Notes under the pieces: model-generated
What the model was told of the DNA's origin: nothing
The model's database searches: none
What the model saw: the letters and a program-made list of their open reading frames with translations, nothing else
Shown here: piece by piece, positions 1-7,205 of the stretch
Position numbering within the stretch: position 1 is the stretch's first letter
How the letters are laid out: every line of letters begins with the position of its first letter
Position numbers and translations under genes: made by a program
Source: Microbacteriaceae bacterium
Lineage (GTDB): Bacteria; Actinomycetota; Actinomycetes; Actinomycetales; Microbacteriaceae
Reading direction: 5' to 3'
Length of the DNA stretch: 7,205 nucleotides
Assembly: GCA_026785785.1 (NCBI GenBank)
Contig: JAJAZI010000178.1
Span: 1-7,205, forward strand

Positions 1-2028
1 AGCGACTACACGCCGAGCGGCGACCAGCCGGCGGCGATCGCCGAGCTCACGGCCCGCATCAACGCGGGGGAGACGGATGTCGTGCTGCTCGGCGCCACCG
101 GAACCGGCAAGTCCGCGACGACGGCCTGGCTCATCGAAAAGGTGCAGCGGCCGACCCTCGTGCTCGCCCACAACAAGACCCTCGCCGCGCAGCTCGCCAA
201 CGAGTTCCGTGAGCTTATGCCGAACAACGCCGTGGAGTATTTCGTCTCCTACTACGACTACTACCAGCCGGAGGCGTACGTTCCTCAGACCGACACCTTC
301 ATCGAGAAGGACAGCTCGGTCAACGCCGAGGTGGAGCGGCTGCGGCACTCCACCACGAACTCGCTGCTGAGCCGTCGCGACGTCATCGTGGTCTCGACCG
401 TCTCCTGCATCTACGGCCTGGGCAGCTCCGAGGAATACCTCGAGGCGATGATGGCGCTGCAGGTCGGGATGCGGATCAACCGCGACGTGCTGATCCGCAA
501 GTTCGTGTCGATGCAGTATCAGCGCAACGATGTCGACTTCTCCCGCGGCAACTTCCGGGTGCGCGGCGACACGATCGAGATCATCCCGATGTACGAGGAG
601 CTCGCGATCCGCATCGAGATGTTCGGCGACGAGATCGAGGCCCTCTACTCCCTGCATCCGCTCACCGGCGACGTCGTGAAGAAGCTCGACGCCGTGTCGG
701 TGTTCCCGGGGTCGCACTACGTCGCCGGCGATGAGGCGATGCGCGCCGCGACCGTGACCATCAAGGAGGAGCTCGCCGAGCGGCTCGGCCAGCTCGAACG
801 CGAGGGCAAGCTGCTCGAGGCGCAGCGGCTGCGCATGCGCACGACCTTCGACCTCGAGATGATGGAGCAGATCGGCTTCTGCAGCGGCATCGAGAACTAC
901 TCCCGGCACATCGATCAGCGCGCGCCCGGCGAGGCCCCGCACTGCCTGATCGACTACTTCCCCGACGACCTCCTTGTCGTCATCGACGAGTCGCACGTCA
1001 CGATCCCGCAGATCGGGGCGATGTACGAGGGGGATGCCTCGCGCAAGCGCACCCTCGTGGAGCACGGATTCCGCCTGCCGAGTGCGATGGACAACCGCCC
1101 GCTCAAGTTCAACGAGTTCCTCGACCGGGTCGGGCAGAAGGTCTACCTGTCGGCGACCCCGGGCAAGTACGAGATGGGCATCACCGACTCGGTCGTCGAG
1201 CAGATCATCCGGCCGACGGGACTCATCGACCCGGAGATCGTCGTCAAGCCGACGAAGGGGCAGATCGACGATCTGCTCGAGGAGATCCGCATTCGCGCGG
1301 CGAAAGACGAGAGGGTGCTCGTCACGACCCTCACCAAGAAGATGGCGGAGGAGCTCACCGACTTCCTCGGCGAGGCCGGGGTGCGCGTGCGCTACCTTCA
1401 CTCCGACGTCGACACCCTCCGCCGCGTCGAGCTGCTCACCGAACTGCGGGCCGGCGTCTACGACGTGCTCGTGGGCATCAACCTGCTCCGCGAAGGTCTC
1501 GACCTGCCCGAGGTGTCGCTCGTCGCGATCCTGGATGCCGACAAGGAGGGCTTCCTGCGCTCGGCAACCTCCCTCATCCAGACCATCGGCCGCGCGGCGC
1601 GCAACGTCTCCGGTGCCGTGCACATGTACGCCGACGTGCTCACCGACTCGATGAAGAAGGCGATCGACGAGACCTCGAGACGGCGCGAGAAGCAGGTCGC
1701 CTACAACCTCGAACGCGGCGTCGACCCGCAGCCGCTGCGCAAGCGCATCGCCGACATCACCGAGATCCTGCAGCGCGAGCAGGCCGACACGCAGGCGCTG
1801 CTGGCTGGGCGCGACGGCCGCAAGCGTTCCCCCACACCGGGGCTGCGCCGGGGCGGCCTCGCGGCGGCCGGTGCCGGCGACCTCGAGAGCATCATCCGCG
1901 ACCTCAACGAGCAGATGCTGCAGGCTGCGGGGGAGCTGAAGTTCGAGCTCGCGGCGCGGCTGCGCGACGAGGTCTCCGACCTGAAGAAGGAGCTGCGCCA
2001 GATGGAGGCGGCCGGGCACCTCGCGTGA
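1..2028 (+). CDS. uvrB: UvrABC excinuclease subunit B (5'-truncated by window edge)
   Basis: UvrB is the damage-verifying, ATP-dependent helicase-like subunit of nucleotide excision repair. It receives DNA from UvrA and recruits UvrC. The frame is open from base 1, and 675 residues are visible before TGA at 2026-2028. The visible N-terminus ([13 protein letters not shown]) already matches the conserved UvrB start region, so only a short N-terminal piece, probably a few tens of codons at most, lies outside the window. In visible-fragment numbering: Walker A GATGTGKS at 31-38 (Lys37); the beta-hairpin signature [10 protein letters not shown] at 84-93, which clamps the DNA strand; Walker B-type DESH at 329-332; helicase motif [11 protein letters not shown] at 527-535 with Arg531 and Arg534; and a C-terminal UVR motif at about 627-670, the UvrA/UvrC contact. 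A basic, Gly/Pro-rich linker (about 605-626) precedes the UVR motif. An in-frame GTG at 82 lies inside the conserved domain and is not the start. Identification is very secure. Confidence 0.98.
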   Translation, partial: SDYTPSGDQPAAIAELTARINAGETDVVLLGATGTGKSATTAWLIEKVQRPTLVLAHNKTLAAQLANEFRELMPNNAVEYFVSYYDYYQPEAYVPQTDTFIEKDSSVNAEVERLRHSTTNSLLSRRDVIVVSTVSCIYGLGSSEEYLEAMMALQVGMRINRDVLIRKFVSMQYQRNDVDFSRGNFRVRGDTIEIIPMYEELAIRIEMFGDEIEALYSLHPLTGDVVKKLDAVSVFPGSHYVAGDEAMRAATVTIKEELAERLGQLEREGKLLEAQRLRMRTTFDLEMMEQIGFCSGIENYSRHIDQRAPGEAPHCLIDYFPDDLLVVIDESHVTIPQIGAMYEGDASRKRTLVEHGFRLPSAMDNRPLKFNEFLDRVGQKVYLSATPGKYEMGITDSVVEQIIRPTGLIDPEIVVKPTKGQIDDLLEEIRIRAAKDERVLVTTLTKKMAEELTDFLGEAGVRVRYLHSDVDTLRRVELLTELRAGVYDVLVGINLLREGLDLPEVSLVAILDADKEGFLRSATSLIQTIGRAARNVSGAVHMYADVLTDSMKKAIDETSRRREKQVAYNLERGVDPQPLRKRIADITEILQREQADTQALLAGRDGRKRSPTPGLRRGGLAAAGAGDLESIIRDLNEQMLQAAGELKFELAARLRDEVSDLKKELRQMEAAGHLA

Positions 2029-2068
2029 GCGGATCTGCGGTGGCCGGGCGCCCGGGAGGATGCTCACG
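2024..2068. repeat. Inverted repeat spanning the uvrB stop, enclosing a palindrome
   Basis: A perfect 7-bp inverted repeat, CGTGAGC at 2024-2030 and GCTCACG at 2062-2068, flanks 31 bp. The left arm contains the uvrB TGA stop. Inside lies the perfect 12-bp palindrome CCGGGCGCCCGG (2044-2055), which as RNA could fold into a 4-bp stem with a GCGC loop. There is no downstream U-tract, so this is not a classical intrinsic terminator. It could be a weak, U-less terminator or attenuator, an mRNA 3'-end stabiliser, or chance in GC-rich DNA. The repeat itself is directly visible; any function is inference. Confidence 0.45.
2044..2055. repeat. 12-bp perfect palindrome in the uvrB-uvrA gap
   Basis: CCGGGCGCCCGG equals its own reverse complement. 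It sits 16 bp after the uvrB stop and about 58 bp before the uvrA start, inside the larger inverted repeat. It could be a dimeric protein-binding site or the core of a stem-loop. I do not recognise it as an operator of any known regulator, and short GC palindromes are fairly common at this base composition. Confidence 0.35.
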
Positions 2069-2100
2069 GCCCGCTGTCAGGCCGAGGTCGGCGGCATCCG

Positions 2101-2106
2101 TAGGAT
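2101..2106 (+). promoter_or_regulatory. Putative -10 element (TAGGAT) of a uvrA promoter
   Basis: TAGGAT fits the actinobacterial -10 pattern TANNNT and stands out as A/T-rich in GC-rich surroundings. Its last T is 8 bp before the uvrA GTG, so initiation at the usual distance would start the transcript at or within a base or so of the start codon, giving a leaderless mRNA. No good -35 is seen; CTGTCA at 2074-2079 is about 21 bp upstream, which is too far for a strong match. An overlapping TATAGA at 2106-2111 is an alternative -10. The evidence is sequence resemblance only. Confidence 0.5.
2102..2105 (+). promoter_or_regulatory. Possible uvrA ribosome-binding site (AGGA)
   Basis: AGGA ends 8 nt before the GTG at 2114, a workable Shine-Dalgarno distance. 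It overlaps the TAGGAT -10 candidate, so it would be present only in transcripts reading through from upstream, such as from uvrB, and absent from a leaderless uvrA transcript. An in-frame TAG at 2108-2110 excludes any upstream start, which makes GTG 2114 the first possible initiation codon in this frame. Confidence 0.45.
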
Positions 2107-2113
2107 ATAGAGA

Positions 2114-5092
<2,979 letters not shown>

Positions 5093-5095
5093 CCG

Positions 5096-6964
5096 ATGGC
5101 CGACACCGTCCCGTACCGGCCGAAACCCGGCGACATCCCCACCCGGCCGGGCGTCTACCGGTTCAGCGACGCGTCCGGCCGCGTGCTCTACGTCGGCAAG
5201 GCGAACAGCCTCCGGGCGCGGCTGAGCAACTACTTCGCTCCACTCCGCACCCTGCACGAGCGAACCAGGCGCATGGTGCTCGCCGCCGACGCCGTCGAAT
5301 GGACCGTCGTCGGCTCCGAGTTCGAGGCGCTGCAGCTCGAGTACACCTGGATCAAGGAGTTCGACCCGCCGTTCAACGTGAAGTTCCGGGACGACAAGAC
5401 CTATCCCTACCTCGCGATCACGCTCGGCGACCCCGTTCCGCGGGTGTTCATCACCCGCAACCGCAAGATCCCCGGTGCACGGTACTTCGGCCCGTACACC
5501 AAGGTCTGGGCCATCCGCGAGACGGTCGACCAGATGCTCAAGGCGTTCCCGATGCGCAGCTGCACCGAGTCGACCTACAAGCGGGCCGAGCAGACCGGTC
5601 GGCCGTGCCTTCTCGGCGACATCGGCAAGTGCGTCGCTCCCTGCGTCGGCCGGGTCACGAAAGAGGAGCACAAGTCGGTCGCCCTCGACTTCGCCTCGTT
5701 CATGGGCGGCAACGACTCCCGCTACCTCGCGGACCTCACCGCCCGGATGAAGCGCGCGGCGACGGAGCAGGACTACGAATCGGCCGCCCGCATCCGCGAC
5801 CAGCTGGGCGCCCTCGAAGCGGCGCTGTCGAAGAGTACGATCGTGCTGCACGACGACATCGACGTCGACATCTTCGGCATAGCGCACGACGAGCTCGCCG
5901 CCGCGGTGCAGCAGTTCATGGTGCGCGGCGGCCGGATCCGCGGGGTGCGCGGCTGGGTCGTCGACAAGGAGCTCGACCTCGACCTCGGCGCACTCGTCGA
6001 CACGATGCTGCAGAAAGCCTACGAGGACGCGGTGCCGCCGCGGGAGATCCTCATCCCCGAGCTCCCCGAGGACTCAGCGGCACTCGAACTGCTGCTCACC
6101 CGCATGCGCGCCGACCGCGGCGAGACCGGACGGGTGACCCTGCGCAGCGCGCAGCGCGGCGACAAGGCCGCTCTCGCCCTCACCGTCGCCACAAACGCCC
6201 ACAACGCGCTTGTGCTCTACAAGTCCAAGCGCAGCGGCGACTTCGTCGCGAGGTCCCAGGCCCTCGCCGATATCCGGGAGGCGCTCGGCATGCCGGAGGC
6301 CCCCCTGCGGATGGAGTGCTTCGACGTCTCCCACCTGAGCGGCACCAACATCGTCGCCTCGATGGTCGTCTTCGAGGACGGGCTGGCGAAGAAGGACCAG
6401 TACCGCCGGTTCAGCATCCCCGAGTCCACCGACGACACCCAGTCGATCTACCAGACCCTGTCCCGCCGGCTCGCGAACGTCGACCGGGAGACCACCCGCG
6501 CGGGCGACGACGACCAGGCGGTCAAGAAGTTCGCCTACCGGCCGAACCTGCTCATCGTCGACGGCGGCCAGCCGCAGGTCGCGGCCGCCGCCAGGGCCAT
6601 GGCTGATGCGGGGGTGACCGGGATCCAACTCTGCGGCATCGCCAAGCGGCTCGAGGAGATCTGGCTGCCCGACTCCGACTACCCCGTGATCCTGCCGCGC
6701 AACAGCGACGCCCTGTTCCTGTTCCAGCGCATCCGCGACGAGGCGCACCGCTTCGCGATCAGCTACCAGCGCCAGCGGCGGAGCAAGGACATCTCCTCGG
6801 TGCTCGACGGCATCCCTGGGCTCGGGCCCTCCCGCATCCGCGAACTGCTGCGCCACTTCGGGTCGGTCACACAGCTCAGGGCGGCGGATGCTGCGGCGAT
6901 CACCGAGGTCAAGGGAATCGGCCCTGCTCTCGCCGAGGTCATCCACCGCACGCTGCGCGCCTGA
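5096..6964 (+). CDS. uvrC: UvrABC excinuclease subunit C (dual-incision nuclease)
   Basis: UvrC makes both cuts around a lesion marked by UvrB. The 622-residue protein has the full domain order. An N-terminal GIY-YIG nuclease makes the 3' cut (GVY at 19-21, YVG at 32-34, Arg42 and Glu77 aligning with the catalytic Arg and Glu of E. coli UvrC). A Cys cluster follows (C156, C171, C179, C183), matching the four Cys that ligate a 4Fe-4S cluster in E. coli UvrC. A UVR motif for UvrB contact lies at about 213-245. The RNase H-like nuclease for the 5' cut has Asp410 in FDVSH, Asp489 in VDGG and His551 in DEAHRF. Two helix-hairpin-helix DNA-binding motifs lie near 572-590 and 604-619. ATG 5096 starts 3 bp after the uvrA stop with no convincing Shine-Dalgarno sequence, so translation is probably coupled to uvrA. 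All catalytic residues are present, and the length is typical of the family. Confidence 0.98.
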   Translation: MADTVPYRPKPGDIPTRPGVYRFSDASGRVLYVGKANSLRARLSNYFAPLRTLHERTRRMVLAADAVEWTVVGSEFEALQLEYTWIKEFDPPFNVKFRDDKTYPYLAITLGDPVPRVFITRNRKIPGARYFGPYTKVWAIRETVDQMLKAFPMRSCTESTYKRAEQTGRPCLLGDIGKCVAPCVGRVTKEEHKSVALDFASFMGGNDSRYLADLTARMKRAATEQDYESAARIRDQLGALEAALSKSTIVLHDDIDVDIFGIAHDELAAAVQQFMVRGGRIRGVRGWVVDKELDLDLGALVDTMLQKAYEDAVPPREILIPELPEDSAALELLLTRMRADRGETGRVTLRSAQRGDKAALALTVATNAHNALVLYKSKRSGDFVARSQALADIREALGMPEAPLRMECFDVSHLSGTNIVASMVVFEDGLAKKDQYRRFSIPESTDDTQSIYQTLSRRLANVDRETTRAGDDDQAVKKFAYRPNLLIVDGGQPQVAAAARAMADAGVTGIQLCGIAKRLEEIWLPDSDYPVILPRNSDALFLFQRIRDEAHRFAISYQRQRRSKDISSVLDGIPGLGPSRIRELLRHFGSVTQLRAADAAAITEVKGIGPALAEVIHRTLRA

Positions 6965-6969
6965 GGCGC
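6957..6969 (+). other. Small hairpin with the uvrC stop codon as its loop
   Basis: GCGCC (6957-6961) and GGCGC (6965-6969) form a perfect 5-bp stem, and the loop is the TGA stop of uvrC (6962-6964). An alternative stem pairs CGCGC (6956-6960) with GCGCG (6972-6976). No U-tract follows, so it is at best a weak, U-less terminator. The pairing is visible in the sequence; any function is uncertain and chance is plausible at this GC content. Confidence 0.3.
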
Positions 6970-6984
6970 CCGCGCGTGCATCGG

Positions 6985-6990
6985 TAGGCT
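6985..6990 (+). promoter_or_regulatory. Putative -10 element (TAGGCT) for rapZ
   Basis: TAGGCT in the 74-bp uvrC-rapZ gap fits the actinobacterial TANNNT -10 pattern. It would start transcription near 6997, leaving a leader of about 40 nt before the rapZ ATG. No clear -35 is visible; the expected position falls around the uvrC stop. No strong Shine-Dalgarno sequence is visible before the ATG (GAAGCGG at 7021-7027 is weak and distant). This suggests rapZ and its downstream partners can be transcribed independently of the uvr genes. Confidence 0.5.
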
Positions 6991-7038
6991 TGACCCAGCA
7001 CGGCACCTTCGAATCGAGCAGAAGCGGCAACGAACACG

Positions 7039-7205
7039 ATGACCGACCCTCCCGTCCAACAGGAAGTACTCATCATCACCGGCATGTCGGGGGCGGGCAG
7101 GTCGACGGTCGGCAACGCGCTCGAAGACCTCGGCTGGTACGTCGTCGACAACCTCCCGCCGCAGATGCTGCGCCCGCTTGTCGAACTCGTCGAACGGGCT
7201 GGCTC
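7039..7205 (+). CDS. rapZ: RapZ / YvcJ-family nucleotide-binding protein (3'-truncated by window edge)
   Basis: Only the first 55 codons are present. The start [23 protein letters not shown], read in two parts as [10 protein letters not shown] then [13 protein letters not shown], carries a P-loop at residues 15-23 (GMSGAGRST). It is followed by [14 protein letters not shown], the very conserved family signature. In E. coli RapZ is an RNA-binding adaptor that directs GlmZ decay and so controls glucosamine-6-phosphate synthase. B. subtilis YvcJ hydrolyses nucleotides, and the actinobacterial role is less defined. The usual P-loop Lys is Arg21 here, which I recall as common in actinobacterial homologues. 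ATG 7039 is the only sensible start: the conserved domain begins about nine residues later. Synteny with uvrC upstream is typical of actinobacteria, where yvcK and whiA normally follow. The C-terminal domain cannot be assessed. Confidence 0.93.
   Translation, partial: MTDPPVQQEVLIITGMSGAGRSTVGNALEDLGWYVVDNLPPQMLRPLVELVERAG

Noticed and set aside
82..84. GTG as the start of uvrB
   Set aside because: The upstream in-frame codons 1-81 encode the conserved UvrB segment ending just before the Walker A motif, so the true start lies outside the window.
5299..6606. Plus-strand 435-codon open frame inside uvrC
   Set aside because: Arg/Pro-rich shadow of uvrC, whose own frame carries all catalytic motifs.
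6990..6995. TTGACC as a -35 box for rapZ
   Set aside because: At a 17-18 bp spacing there is no acceptable -10 (ATCGAG or TCGAGC); TAGGCT just upstream is the better element.
7009..7014. TTCGAA in the rapZ leader as an SOS box
   Set aside because: Only a 6-bp palindrome without the CGAAC-N4-GTTCG arrangement; no support for LexA binding.
6074..7030. Minus-strand 318-codon open frame over the uvrC end and the uvrC-rapZ gap
   Set aside because: Antisense to conserved uvrC domains, no recognisable family, composition of a shadow frame.

Overview
The window is high-GC DNA (my estimate is mid-60s percent; not computed). Codons overwhelmingly end in G or C, and everything lies on the + strand. 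Family features point to a high-GC Gram-positive actinobacterium, most likely a member of the Microbacteriaceae. These are the actinobacterial CPNGH zinc-ligand variant in UvrA, an arginine-bearing Walker A in RapZ, uvrC followed by rapZ, and TAGGNT-type -10 elements. The family-level placement is inference.

Layout: 1-2028 is uvrB with its 5' end cut off by the window edge. 2029-2113 is an 85-bp gap with a nested inverted repeat and a likely uvrA promoter/ribosome-binding site. 2114-5092 is a complete uvrA with a GTG start and an Ala/Lys-rich C-terminal tail. 5096-6964 is a complete uvrC, only 3 bp downstream of uvrA. 6965-7038 is a 74-bp gap with a likely promoter. 7039-7205 is the first 55 codons of rapZ (yvcJ family), cut off by the window end. 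There is no gene-free stretch longer than 100 bp, and no tRNA, rRNA, CRISPR array or insertion sequence.

How the genes work together: UvrA and UvrB scan DNA and verify a bulky lesion. UvrB stays on the damaged strand and recruits UvrC, which cuts 3' and then 5' of the lesion. Here all three subunits of the nucleotide excision repair nuclease are encoded consecutively, whereas in many bacteria (E. coli, for example) they are scattered. rapZ begins a second, functionally distinct block; in actinobacteria it is usually followed by yvcK and whiA, so those genes are expected just past the window end.

I do not see a previously undescribed system here. All four genes are well-known core families and look intact. 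The points worth a second look are small: the promoter/ribosome-binding-site overlap before uvrA, the nested inverted repeat across the uvrB stop, the repeat-built basic tail of UvrA, the UvrA zinc-ligand variant, the context-dependent Asp codon choice (GGATGC enrichment), and A/T-ending codons at the starts of uvrA and rapZ.
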